A DNA stretch of 64,000 nucleotides from Piscinibacter gummiphilus (GTDB lineage: Bacteria; Pseudomonadota; Gammaproteobacteria; Burkholderiales; Burkholderiaceae_C): NCBI RefSeq assembly GCF_032681285.1, contig NZ_CP136336.1, positions 3,273,001-3,337,000 of the forward strand, given 5' to 3'. The notes beneath the pieces were generated by a model that saw only the letters and a program-made list of their open reading frames with translations, was not told where the DNA came from and ran no database searches. The stretch's first letter is position 1. Every line of letters starts with the position of its first letter. The position numbers and the translations under genes are program-made. Positions 7,913 through 16,009 of the stretch are shown one piece after another.

Positions 7913-8731
7913 TTAGCGACCCTTGAACACCGCGGGGCGCTTCTCGACGAAGGAGCGCACGCCCTCGGCCCAGTCTTCACTCGCGAAGATCTTCTTGCTG
8001 ATGGCGGCGAAGTCGGCCACCGCAGCTGCGGGGCCTTCTTCCACCGCCTTGATCGCGTTCAGTCGCGTTGCCGTCACCGCCAGCGGCGCCTGTGCCGCGA
8101 TGCGCTGCGCAATCGCCAGCGCCTCCTCGAGCACCAGCGCATTCGGCACCACCTTCTGCACGAAGTTGAGTCGGTAGGCGGTGGGCGTGTCGAATTCGTC
8201 GCCGGTCAGCAGATAGAGCATCGCGTTGCCGAGGCCCGCACGCTCCGACATGCGCAGCGTCGCACCGCCACCCGGCATCAGGCCGCGCTGCACTTCCTTC
8301 TGGCAGAAGCGGCAGTCTTCACCCGCCACCACGATGTCGGCCCCCAGCATTAGCTCGATGCCCACCGTGAAGCAGATGCCCTTCACCGCGGCCACCACCG
8401 GCTTGGTGCGCCGGCGGTAGCCGGGCTTGCCGAAGTCGTGCGGCTCGACCAGCCCTTCGGGGATCAGCTTCTGACCACGCTCCAGGTGCGACTGCACGGC
8501 CGGCATGTCGAGGCCTGCGGTGAAGTGGTCGCCGAACGCATGAAGCACGCCGACGAAGAGCGAGGGGTCGTCGTCCAGCCGCGTGTACGCCTCGCCCAGC
8601 TGGCGGAACATCTCGGGCGTCCAGCCGTTGCGCTTGGCCGGGCGGTTGATGCCGATGAGGAGCACGTTGCCGACGACTTGCGTTTCGATGCAGCCGTGGG
8701 CTGGCAGGGGCGTGGTGGTGGTCAGTTCCAT
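7913..8731 (-). CDS. enoyl-CoA hydratase/isomerase family protein (crotonase)
   Basis: 272 residues from the ATG at 8731; the frame continues upstream but adds only a low-complexity stretch. It is a crotonase-fold enzyme: VLLIGINRPAKRNGW at the start, the oxyanion-hole segment GDHFTAGLDM, VKGICFTVGIELMLGADIVV, and LMPGGGATLRM. The C-terminus RSFVEKRPAVFKGR is nearly the same as that of the second crotonase at 9883 (AFVEKREPVFKGR). It acts on an enoyl-CoA or related thioester; the substrate is unknown. It points away from the catabolic operon on the other strand, from which it is separated by 167 bp of divergent promoter. Confidence 0.88.
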   Translation of the reverse strand: MELTTTTPLPAHGCIETQVVGNVLLIGINRPAKRNGWTPEMFRQLGEAYTRLDDDPSLFVGVLHAFGDHFTAGLDMPAVQSHLERGQKLIPEGLVEPHDFGKPGYRRRTKPVVAAVKGICFTVGIELMLGADIVVAGEDCRFCQKEVQRGLMPGGGATLRMSERAGLGNAMLYLLTGDEFDTPTAYRLNFVQKVVPNALVLEEALAIAQRIAAQAPLAVTATRLNAIKAVEEGPAAAVADFAAISKKIFASEDWAEGVRSFVEKRPAVFKGR

Positions 8732-8898
8732 TTTCGGATTCGGGTTTGTGCGGAGTGTTGGGGTAGACGCGGCCCGAAGCCGCGCGGGGCTTGCATCTTC
8801 CGCCATCGCCGCGCCAGCGCCTGACACCCGCGTGACTGTGAAGGCCAATCGCGAAGCCTATGCTCGTCCTCTCTCATTCATCGCTGCCAGGACGATCC

Positions 8899-9864
8899 AT
8901 GACCGCCCCCTTCGACACCACCCTCGCCCTGTGCGGCCCACTGCGCCAACCCCGCCAGATGCTCGCCGAGCAGACCTACGGCGGCCACCTGTCCATCCAC
9001 GACGACAAGACCGCCGGTGACCTCGGCCTCAAGGCCGGCCCCATCGAAGGCCCCACGCATTTCAGCCAGTTCGACCCGCTGCTCGTGAGCCTCTTCGGCA
9101 ACGCCTGGTTCGAGAGCGGCTGCATCAGCGCGCATTACCAGAACATGGTGGTCGAAGGCGAGGAGGTGCGTGCGTTCGTGCAGCCACCGTCTCGTGGTCA
9201 AGGCCTGGGGAGCGAGAAGCTCGTGCGCATCTGGGCCGAGAAGAAAGACGGCACGCCCGTGCTCACCGGCACGGCCTCCGTCGGCGACGTGCCCGATGCG
9301 CAACACGAGATCCCGCAGCGCATCGCCAAGCTGCGCCCCGCCCCCGGCCTCGTAATCAACCGCGACCTCAAGGTCGGCCAGCGTGGCGCGCAGAAGGAAA
9401 CCATCGCCATGGGCTTCGACCAGCACATGGGCGACTACTACCCCTTCACGCTGAACTCGAAGCTCAAGGTCATCACCGAGCCCTCGCCCTGGTACACGGC
9501 CGAGGGCGGTGCCTCGTCGCCCTGGGGCCGCGCCATCATCCCGATCGAGATGATCAGCGTGCTGCTCGGCAGCACCTCGGCGCTCGCCGGCTTCAAGGGC
9601 AAGCAACCCGCGGTCGGCCTCTTTGCCGGCCAGCAGATCCGTTTGATCAAAGGCCCGCTCTTCGTCGGCCAGTCGTATGACCTGGAACGCGAAATCATCG
9701 CCCTGAGCGAAAGCGCGCGCACAGAGTCGTGCTGGATCCGCACCCAGGTCTACGTGGCCGGCACGCGCACGCTGGCGGCCGAGATGATCTTGAACAGCGC
9801 GACGCTCAAGGCCTCGTATGCCAACTATGAAAAAGACGCGCGCGAACTCGGCCTCGTGAAGTAA
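8899..9864 (+). CDS. hotdog-fold-like protein of unknown substrate
   Basis: 321 residues from the ATG at 8899, which has GCCAGGAC upstream. I do not recognise a named family with certainty. The N-terminal half (IEGPTHFSQFDPLL, then SAHYQNMVVEGEEVRAFV) and the C-terminal half (GLFAGQQIRLIKGPLFVGQSY, then EREIIAL) look like two hotdog-like modules of the kind found in MaoC-type hydratases and thioesterases, with a central AEGGASSPWGRAIIPIEMISVL. It lies 18 bp before a crotonase and then an acyl-CoA ligase, so a role on a CoA thioester is the natural guess. Soluble; no signal peptide. Confidence 0.55.
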   Translation: MTAPFDTTLALCGPLRQPRQMLAEQTYGGHLSIHDDKTAGDLGLKAGPIEGPTHFSQFDPLLVSLFGNAWFESGCISAHYQNMVVEGEEVRAFVQPPSRGQGLGSEKLVRIWAEKKDGTPVLTGTASVGDVPDAQHEIPQRIAKLRPAPGLVINRDLKVGQRGAQKETIAMGFDQHMGDYYPFTLNSKLKVITEPSPWYTAEGGASSPWGRAIIPIEMISVLLGSTSALAGFKGKQPAVGLFAGQQIRLIKGPLFVGQSYDLEREIIALSESARTESCWIRTQVYVAGTRTLAAEMILNSATLKASYANYEKDARELGLVK

Positions 9865-9882
9865 GACGACAGGAGACAGCCC

Positions 9883-10704
9883 ATGACCACGCTCGACACC
9901 GGCACGCCCGACCTCCAAGCCACGCTGCACAGCGGCGTGCTCACGCTCACGATGAACCGCCCCGAGGCGCGCAACGCGCTCTCGCGCGCCATGCTGCAGG
10001 CCATGCAGCAGCAACTCGTCGCGGCCGAGTTCAACAGCGAGGTGCGCTGCATCGTGCTCACGGGCGCAGGCAAAGCCTTCTGCGCCGGTGGCGACGTGAA
10101 GGGCATGGCCGCGGCCGGTGACGGCACGGTGGGCCAGCGCACGATCGACGAAGCCATCCACCAGCAGCGCCACAGCCAGCGGGAAACGGCCGGTCGCCTC
10201 TTCAAGATGCCCAAGCCCACGCTTGCCGTGCTGCCCGGTGCCGCGGCTGGCGCCGGCCTCTCGCTCGCGATGGCCTGCGACCTGCGGCTCATGAGCAGCA
10301 GTGCCTTCATGACGACCGCGTTCGCAAAGGTCGGCTTCGCCGGCGACTACGGCGGCACCTATTTCATGACGCAGCTCATCGGCGCCGCCAAGGCACGCGA
10401 GCTGTACATGCTGTCCGACCGCGTGTCGGCCGACGAAGCCTTGCGCCTGGGCCTCGCCAACTGGGTGGCCGAGCCCGACCACCTGGGCGCGCGCACCAAC
10501 GAGATCACCGCCCGCCTCGCCATGGGCCCGGCGGTCGCCTACCGGTACATGAAGGAGAACCTCAACCGTGCGATGGCCGGCGAGGTCGACGAGTGCCTGG
10601 ACCTCGAAGCCACGCACCACATCCACTGCGGGCAGACAGAAGACCACAAGGAAGCCGCCAAGGCATTCGTCGAAAAACGCGAGCCGGTCTTCAAGGGGCG
10701 CTGA
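9883..10704 (+). CDS. enoyl-CoA hydratase
   Basis: 273 residues; start confirmed by AGGAGACAG just upstream. Crotonase fold: VLTLTMNRPEARNALS, the oxyanion loop GKAFCAGGDVKGM, GAAAGAGLSLAMACDLRLM, and the active-site region VGFAGDYGGTYF, where GDYGGT replaces the commoner PGxGGT. It would hydrate an enoyl-CoA in beta-oxidation-like breakdown. Its stop codon TGA is followed directly by the ATG of the ligase, with no spacer, so translation is coupled. Confidence 0.92.
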   Translation: MTTLDTGTPDLQATLHSGVLTLTMNRPEARNALSRAMLQAMQQQLVAAEFNSEVRCIVLTGAGKAFCAGGDVKGMAAAGDGTVGQRTIDEAIHQQRHSQRETAGRLFKMPKPTLAVLPGAAAGAGLSLAMACDLRLMSSSAFMTTAFAKVGFAGDYGGTYFMTQLIGAAKARELYMLSDRVSADEALRLGLANWVAEPDHLGARTNEITARLAMGPAVAYRYMKENLNRAMAGEVDECLDLEATHHIHCGQTEDHKEAAKAFVEKREPVFKGR

Positions 10705-12387
10705 ATGCCCGAACCCATGCTCCGAGCCCAGGCGATCGCCGAACTCACCGCGCCGGGGCAGCCCGGCGAGCTGGTCGACATCGTCGCCCATGGCCGCAAG
10801 GTGAAGGCGTTCAAGAACGCCCCGCCCACGCTGCGCGACTACTACGAGCTCTACGTCACCGACCTGCCCTTCCTGATCTACGAAGACGAGCGCTACACCT
10901 TCCGCGAGGCGTGGCAGCAGGCCTCGCGCATCGGGCACGTGCTCGTCCACCAGTGCGGCGTGAAGCCGGGTGACCGTGTCGCGATCTCGATGCGCAACTA
11001 TCCCGAGTGGATGATGACCTTCAGCGCCATCACGTCCATCGGCGCCATCGCAGTGGCGATGAATGCGCACTGGCAGGCCGACGACATGGCCTATGCGCTC
11101 GTCGACTGTGGCGCGAAGGTGCTGCTGGCCGACCAGGAGCGGCTCGACCGCCTGGCGCAGAAGCCCGTCGACGGCCTGCAGGTGCTGGCCGTGCGTGCCA
11201 TCGAGCTCAAGGCCGGCGCGCGCGACCTGAAGGCCGTGACGGCGGCTGTCGGCGATGTGCCGATGCCGCCCGTGGCCATGCACCCCGACGACCTGGCGAT
11301 CATGCTCTACACCTCAGGCTCCAGCGGCCGGCCCAAGGGCGTGCCGTCGACGCACCGCATGGTGATCACGGCGCTGCTCTCATGGGAGCTCGACTACGCC
11401 ATCCTCGACAAGGTCAACGGCGTCGTGCGCCCCGAGCCGGTCGAGCAGCCCGGCACCTTGCTGGCGGTGCCGCTTTTCCATGTGACGGGCTTGCATTCCT
11501 CGTACCTGGGCAGCTACCGCTTGCAGCGTCGCCTCGCGAGCATGCACCGCTGGGACGCAGAAAAAGCCGCGGAGCTCATCGATCGCGAGCGCCTCACCTC
11601 GCTCGGTGGCCCGGCGGCCGTCACCGGCGACCTGATCCGCGTGGCGCAGTCAGGCAAGTACAGCCTGGCCACGCTCGCATCGCTCGGCGGCGGCGGCGCA
11701 CCGCGCGCACCCGAGCAGGTGCGCCAGATCGACGCGAGCTTTGCGCAGGCCGTTCCCAACATCGGCTGGGGCATGACCGAGACCAACGCCATCGGGGCCG
11801 GCATCGTCGGCCAGGACTATCTCGATCACCCCACCAGTTCCGGCCACTGCTCGCAGGTGCTCGAACTGCGGGTCACGGACGAGTCAGGCCGCGTGTTGCC
11901 ACCCGGCGAGCGCGGTGAACTCTGGGTGCGCGGCACCTCGGTGTTCACCGGCTACTGGAACAACCCCGAGGCGAACCAGCAGTCGTTCGACGGCGACTGG
12001 TTCCGCACCGGCGATGGCGCCACCATCGATGCCGAGGGCTACCTCTACATCGTCGACCGCATCAAGGACCTGATCATCCGCGGCGGCGAGAACATCGGCT
12101 GCGGCGCGGTCGAAGCGGCCCTCTTGATGCACCCCGAGGTGATCGAGGCCTCGGTCTACGCAGTGCCCGACGAGCGTCTCGGCGAAGAGGTCGGCGCCAC
12201 CGTCTACGGCACCGACCGGCTCGACGTCGACCAGCTGCGCCGCTTCCTCGAAGCGCACCTCGCAAAGTTCGAGATCCCCCGCTACATCGAGCTTGCGAGA
12301 GCACCCCTCCCCCGCACGCCTTCCGGCAAGATCCTGAAACGCGAAATCAAGCAGGCCGCCATCGCCCGCCTCACGACCTCCACCTAG
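10705..12387 (+). CDS. AMP-dependent acyl-CoA synthetase/ligase
   Basis: 560 residues, full length for the ANL superfamily. It activates a carboxylic acid to its CoA thioester through an acyl-AMP. Visible signatures are the phosphate loop YTSGSSGRPKGV, NIGWGMTETNAIG (A5), FRTGDGATIDAEGYLYIVDRIKDLIIRGGENI (A7-A8, quoted in part: WFRTGDGATI, RIKDLIIRGGENI), and the catalytic lysine in PSGKILKRE near the C-terminus. The start abuts the stop of the preceding hydratase. A flavoprotein gene follows after 28 bp. Substrate unknown; the set suggests breakdown of a fatty, cyclic or terpenoid acid. Confidence 0.92.
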   Translation: MPEPMLRAQAIAELTAPGQPGELVDIVAHGRKVKAFKNAPPTLRDYYELYVTDLPFLIYEDERYTFREAWQQASRIGHVLVHQCGVKPGDRVAISMRNYPEWMMTFSAITSIGAIAVAMNAHWQADDMAYALVDCGAKVLLADQERLDRLAQKPVDGLQVLAVRAIELKAGARDLKAVTAAVGDVPMPPVAMHPDDLAIMLYTSGSSGRPKGVPSTHRMVITALLSWELDYAILDKVNGVVRPEPVEQPGTLLAVPLFHVTGLHSSYLGSYRLQRRLASMHRWDAEKAAELIDRERLTSLGGPAAVTGDLIRVAQSGKYSLATLASLGGGGAPRAPEQVRQIDASFAQAVPNIGWGMTETNAIGAGIVGQDYLDHPTSSGHCSQVLELRVTDESGRVLPPGERGELWVRGTSVFTGYWNNPEANQQSFDGDWFRTGDGATIDAEGYLYIVDRIKDLIIRGGENIGCGAVEAALLMHPEVIEASVYAVPDERLGEEVGATVYGTDRLDVDQLRRFLEAHLAKFEIPRYIELARAPLPRTPSGKILKREIKQAAIARLTTST

Positions 12388-12415
12388 AACTCCCCACCCA
12401 AGAGGACTCTCTCCC

Positions 12416-13384
12416 ATGAAGACCCGCATCACCGAACTCTTCGGCATCGAGCACCCCATCATCCAGGGCGGCATGCACTACGTCGGCTTCGCCGAGATGG
12501 CCGCGGCCGTCTCGGAAGCCGGTGGCCTGGGCATCATCACCGGCCTCACGCAGCGCACGCCCGAGCTGCTGGCCAAGGAGATCGCACGCTGCCGCGAGAT
12601 GACGAAGAAGCCCTTCGGCGTGAACCTCACCTTCCTGCCGTCGGTCAACACGCCCGACTATCCCGGCTACATCAAGGCCATCATCGAAGGCGGCGTGAAG
12701 GCGGTCGAGACGGCCGGCAACAACCCGCAGAAGTACCTGCCCGCGCTGAAGGAAGCTGGCGTCAAGGTGATCCACAAGTGCACTTCGGTGCGCCACTCGC
12801 TGAAGGCCGAAGCCATCGGCTGCGATGCGGTGAGCGTCGACGGCTTCGAGTGCGGCGGACACCCGGGCGAAGACGACGTGCCCAACTTCATCCTGCTGCC
12901 GCGTGCGGCCGAAGAGCTGAAGATCCCGTTCGTCGCCTCGGGCGGCATGGCCGATGGCCGCTCGCTCGTGGCCGCGCTCTCGCTCGGCGCCGACGGCATG
13001 AACATGGGCACGCGTTTCATCGCGACGAAGGAAGCCCCGGTGCACCAGAACGTGAAGGACGCCATCGTCGCCGCCAGCGAACTCGACACCCGTCTTGTGA
13101 TGCGCCCGCTGCGCAACACTGAGCGTGTGCTGAAGAACGCCGCCGTCGACCGCCTGCTGCAGAAAGAGCGCGAGCTGGGTGCGTCGATCAAGTTCGAAGA
13201 CATCGCCGCCGAGGTGGCCGGCGTCTACCCGCGCATCATGAAAGAAGGCGAGATGGACCTGGGCGCCTGGTCGTGCGGCATGGTGGCCGGCCTCATCAAG
13301 GACGTGCCGACCGTGAAGGAGCTGATCGACCGCATCATGGCCGAGGCGCACGCGATCATCCACGAGCGCCTCGCCAAGCTCTGA
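12416..13384 (+). CDS. nitronate monooxygenase-like flavoprotein
   Basis: 322 residues, the usual size of the NMO / 2-nitropropane dioxygenase TIM-barrel family. It shows HPIIQGGMHYVG at the N-terminus, SVDGFECGGHPG, FVASGGMADGRSL and LGADGMNMGTRF, the FMN-binding edge of the barrel. AGAGGA lies 9 bases before the ATG. As the last gene of an acyl-CoA operon it may oxidise a pathway intermediate rather than nitronates; NMO-like genes are frequent companions of acid-degradation clusters. It converges with the peroxidase gene, 7 bp between stops. Confidence 0.88.
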   Translation: MKTRITELFGIEHPIIQGGMHYVGFAEMAAAVSEAGGLGIITGLTQRTPELLAKEIARCREMTKKPFGVNLTFLPSVNTPDYPGYIKAIIEGGVKAVETAGNNPQKYLPALKEAGVKVIHKCTSVRHSLKAEAIGCDAVSVDGFECGGHPGEDDVPNFILLPRAAEELKIPFVASGGMADGRSLVAALSLGADGMNMGTRFIATKEAPVHQNVKDAIVAASELDTRLVMRPLRNTERVLKNAAVDRLLQKERELGASIKFEDIAAEVAGVYPRIMKEGEMDLGAWSCGMVAGLIKDVPTVKELIDRIMAEAHAIIHERLAKL

Positions 13385-13391
13385 GCGGGCC

Positions 13392-14669
13392 TCAGCGCAG
13401 CGGGTCGATCACCGGCCCGGAAAGCGCTTCGAGGAACGACACCAGGTCACGCAGCTGCGCTTCGCTCAGGCGGATCGGCTGGCGCTCGACGTGCACATGC
13501 CCTTCGCGCGCCAGCTCGCTGTGGCCCACCGTCGCGGCCGGTGACGCGACGTAGTGCGCCACCACCGCCTGCAAGCTCGGCAGCTGGCCGGCGTGCATGT
13601 AGGGCGGCCTGAGCGCCACGTTGCGCAGGCTGGGGGTCTTGAACGCCCCCTTGAGCGCCGGGTCGGCTTCGTCGACGAGAAAGCGCAGCTCCTCGCAGCC
13701 ACGGGTCTTGTCGGCATCGCTGTGCGGGCCGAAGCAGTTGAACTCGTCGCGCGATAGCGCGGCGATGGCGCCGGCACGCCCGAGGTCCGGCCGGCCCGGG
13801 TCGCGCTGCGGCACCCCGGTGTTGTGGAAGTGCTGGTCGGTGAAGAGCGGCCCGTTGTGACACGTCGCGCACTGCCCTGGGCCGATGAAGGCACGCAGGC
13901 CACGCACCTCGGCGGGTGACAGCAGCTGCTGGCCTTGAGCATCACCCGCCAGCGTGGCCTGCACGTAGCGGTCGAAGCGCGAGGCGCCGTAGCTCACCGA
14001 GCGCTCATAGGCCGCGATGGCCTTGCCGACGTTGGCGAAGACGCGGTTCACCTCCGCTTGCACCGAGGCAGGCAGGGTGGCCCAGGCGCGGCGCTGCTCC
14101 GGTGTGCCGAGCGGGCCGGCATCTGCGGGCCACGCCGCCATGTCGGGCAGGCGGCCGAACACGGCTTCGTACTCGTCGCGGTGATGCTGGCGCACGAGGC
14201 GGCTCACGTGCACGCGGGTGGTCGCATGCTCGGCGCCGTCTTCCAGGGGCCCGAGCGCCTGCGACCACAGGCTGTCCTTGCGGCCGTCCCAGAACTTCCA
14301 CGGGCTGTGGGTCGTCGCGATGATCGGCATGCTGCGGCGCGTGCCGGTGCCCACGCCTTTGCCGACGGGTACGCCGTCCTGGAATTGGCGGTCGGCGGCG
14401 TGGCAGGTGGCGCACGACACCTGGCCGTTGGCACTCAGCCGCGCGTCATGGAAAAGCTTGCGCCCGAGCGCCGCCGCAGCAGGCGAGCGCTCGAAGCGGT
14501 TCGACGCATCGGCCGGCGCGGGCGGCAGCGCGTCGAGTTGCATCGAGGCGAGCAGCTTCAGCTCCTCGCCGCTCCAGCGGTCGCGCAGCGGCGTGCGGTT
14601 GAAACTGAAGCCGCAAAGCAAGAGCACCGCGAGGCTGCCGGCCAACAAGAGGCGGGTCGAGCGGCCCAT
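13392..14669 (-). CDS. di-haem cytochrome c peroxidase family protein
   Basis: 425 residues. An N-terminal hydrophobic segment (residues 6-23) exports or anchors it. Two c-type haem sites are present, both CATCH: about residues 86-90 (after LGRKLFHDARLSANGQ) and 267-271 (CATCHNGPLFTD). The context LFHD and FKTPSLRNVALRPPYMHAGQ is typical of the CcpA/MauG superfamily, which reduces peroxide or oxidises a substrate in the periplasm. The gene starts 3 bp after the stop of a YtkA-like lipoprotein gene. It could be a true peroxidase or a MauG-like oxidase; the sequence alone does not decide. Confidence 0.9.
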   Translation of the reverse strand: MGRSTRLLLAGSLAVLLLCGFSFNRTPLRDRWSGEELKLLASMQLDALPPAPADASNRFERSPAAAALGRKLFHDARLSANGQVSCATCHAADRQFQDGVPVGKGVGTGTRRSMPIIATTHSPWKFWDGRKDSLWSQALGPLEDGAEHATTRVHVSRLVRQHHRDEYEAVFGRLPDMAAWPADAGPLGTPEQRRAWATLPASVQAEVNRVFANVGKAIAAYERSVSYGASRFDRYVQATLAGDAQGQQLLSPAEVRGLRAFIGPGQCATCHNGPLFTDQHFHNTGVPQRDPGRPDLGRAGAIAALSRDEFNCFGPHSDADKTRGCEELRFLVDEADPALKGAFKTPSLRNVALRPPYMHAGQLPSLQAVVAHYVASPAATVGHSELAREGHVHVERQPIRLSEAQLRDLVSFLEALSGPVIDPLR

Positions 14670-14672
14670 GGT

Positions 14673-15116
14673 TCAACCGCCCTTCACCACGGTGTTGAAG
14701 GTGACCTTGTCGGCCCCCTGCTCGCCTTGCACCGCGAGCTTGATCTCCCACCAGCCGGTCATGCTGAACTTCATGCCTTCGATGAGGTAACGGCCATCGG
14801 CCAGCTCGCGTGTCACACGGGGCCGCGTGGGCAGGCCGTGCCCGTGCTGGGGCATGCCGCCGTCGACGGCGATGCGCGCCTGGCGCACCGGCTGTCCGTC
14901 GGGCGTGGCCACGCTCACCTCCCAGGCATGCATCTGGTTGATGGCGGGTGCGCTGGCGGGCGGCTGCAGGCGGATGCGATAGCGGCCTTCCACCGTCTGG
15001 CGATCAAGCGATGTGTCGAGATTCGCCGGCGGCGACATGCAGGCCGACACCAGCAGCAGCGCGACGAGTGAGGCGGCCTGGGCGAAGGGCTTGAGGGGGC
15101 GGGTGAAGCGGGTCAT
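14673..15116 (-). CDS. YtkA/FixH-like lipoprotein
   Basis: 147 residues. A lipobox (LLLVSAC, cysteine at 26) follows a short basic and hydrophobic leader, so it is probably lipidated and periplasmic. The remainder, with NQMHAWEVSVATPDGQPV, RIAVDGGMPQHGHGLPTRP and GMKFSMTGWWEIKLAV, matches the YtkA/FixH-like beta-sandwich, which often carries a His/Met cluster (MPQHGHG here) suited to copper. It is translated just ahead of the di-haem peroxidase and likely works with it. Confidence 0.8.
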   Translation of the reverse strand: MTRFTRPLKPFAQAASLVALLLVSACMSPPANLDTSLDRQTVEGRYRIRLQPPASAPAINQMHAWEVSVATPDGQPVRQARIAVDGGMPQHGHGLPTRPRVTRELADGRYLIEGMKFSMTGWWEIKLAVQGEQGADKVTFNTVVKGG

Positions 15117-15199
15117 CGAGGTTCTCCGGTTGCAAAGGGTGTGTGGAAGAATTCTGCGGAGCCGCGCCTCTTGCGGATTGAACGAAAGGGCTGACCTTC

Positions 15200-16006
15200 G
15201 TGGCGATGAACCTGCCTCCCGCCGTGCACCCTGCGCACCAGGTCAGCCCGCCAGCAGCCAAGGCCCTGGCCACCGGCCGCGTGCTTTTCTGGACGGGCGG
15301 CAGCCTCTGGATCGGCCGCGGCGAAGGCCGCACCGAGTGGCACAGCCACCATGCCTTGCAGATCGCGCTCGCCCTCGACGGCGTGTGCCTCTTTCGCAGC
15401 GAAGGCGACGGGTGGACGGAGTTCAGCGCCGCGCTGGTCGGCCCCGACAGGCTGCATCAGTTCGAGGTGGAAGGCGCGACGGTCGCGCACCTCTTCGTCG
15501 AGCCCGAGACGGCCCAGGGCCGCGCACTGCGCCAATGGCTCGGCGACTCGCCGATCGCGGCGCTGCCCGGCGCGCAGGAACGGGCACTGCTCGACTGCCT
15601 GCGCCAAGTGCTGCATGCCCCGGCGCCCGCCACCCTCGAGGCGGCGCACCACGCCATCGAGCTTCTCGCAGGCGTGCCGGCACCCGCCGAGCCGGTGGAC
15701 GCGCGCGTGGCCAAGGCCATTGCGCATGCCCGCGCGCAGCTTCACCGGGGCGTGACGCTCGCCAGTGCGGCCGAGGCCGCGGCACTGTCACCTAGCCGGC
15801 TGCGTCATCTCTTCATGCAGGAGACCGGCACGGGCTTTCGCGTCTACGTGCTGTGGCTGCGCCTGAATGCGGCCATCCAGTCGGCGCAGGCTGGCCGCAA
15901 CTGGACCGAGGCCGCCCACGAAGCCGGTTTTGCCGACTCGGCCCACCTTACGCGAACCTTCAAGCGCATGTTCGGGATCAACCCGGCGGCGCTGGTGCCG
16001 GGCTGA
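15200..16006 (+). CDS. AraC-family transcriptional regulator
   Basis: 268 residues. The GTG at 15200 is preferred to the ATG two codons later because GAAAGGG lies 9 bases upstream. The N-terminal part is a short cupin (WHSHHALQIALALDGVCLF), and the C-terminal 100 residues form the AraC helix-turn-helix pair, with TLASAAEAAALSPSRLRHLF and EAGFADSAHLTRTFKRMFG. It is divergent from the lipoprotein/peroxidase pair across 83 bp, so it is the obvious candidate to control them. It converges with nadB (3 bp between stops). Confidence 0.88.
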   Translation: MAMNLPPAVHPAHQVSPPAAKALATGRVLFWTGGSLWIGRGEGRTEWHSHHALQIALALDGVCLFRSEGDGWTEFSAALVGPDRLHQFEVEGATVAHLFVEPETAQGRALRQWLGDSPIAALPGAQERALLDCLRQVLHAPAPATLEAAHHAIELLAGVPAPAEPVDARVAKAIAHARAQLHRGVTLASAAEAAALSPSRLRHLFMQETGTGFRVYVLWLRLNAAIQSAQAGRNWTEAAHEAGFADSAHLTRTFKRMFGINPAALVPG

Positions 16007-16009
16007 GAC

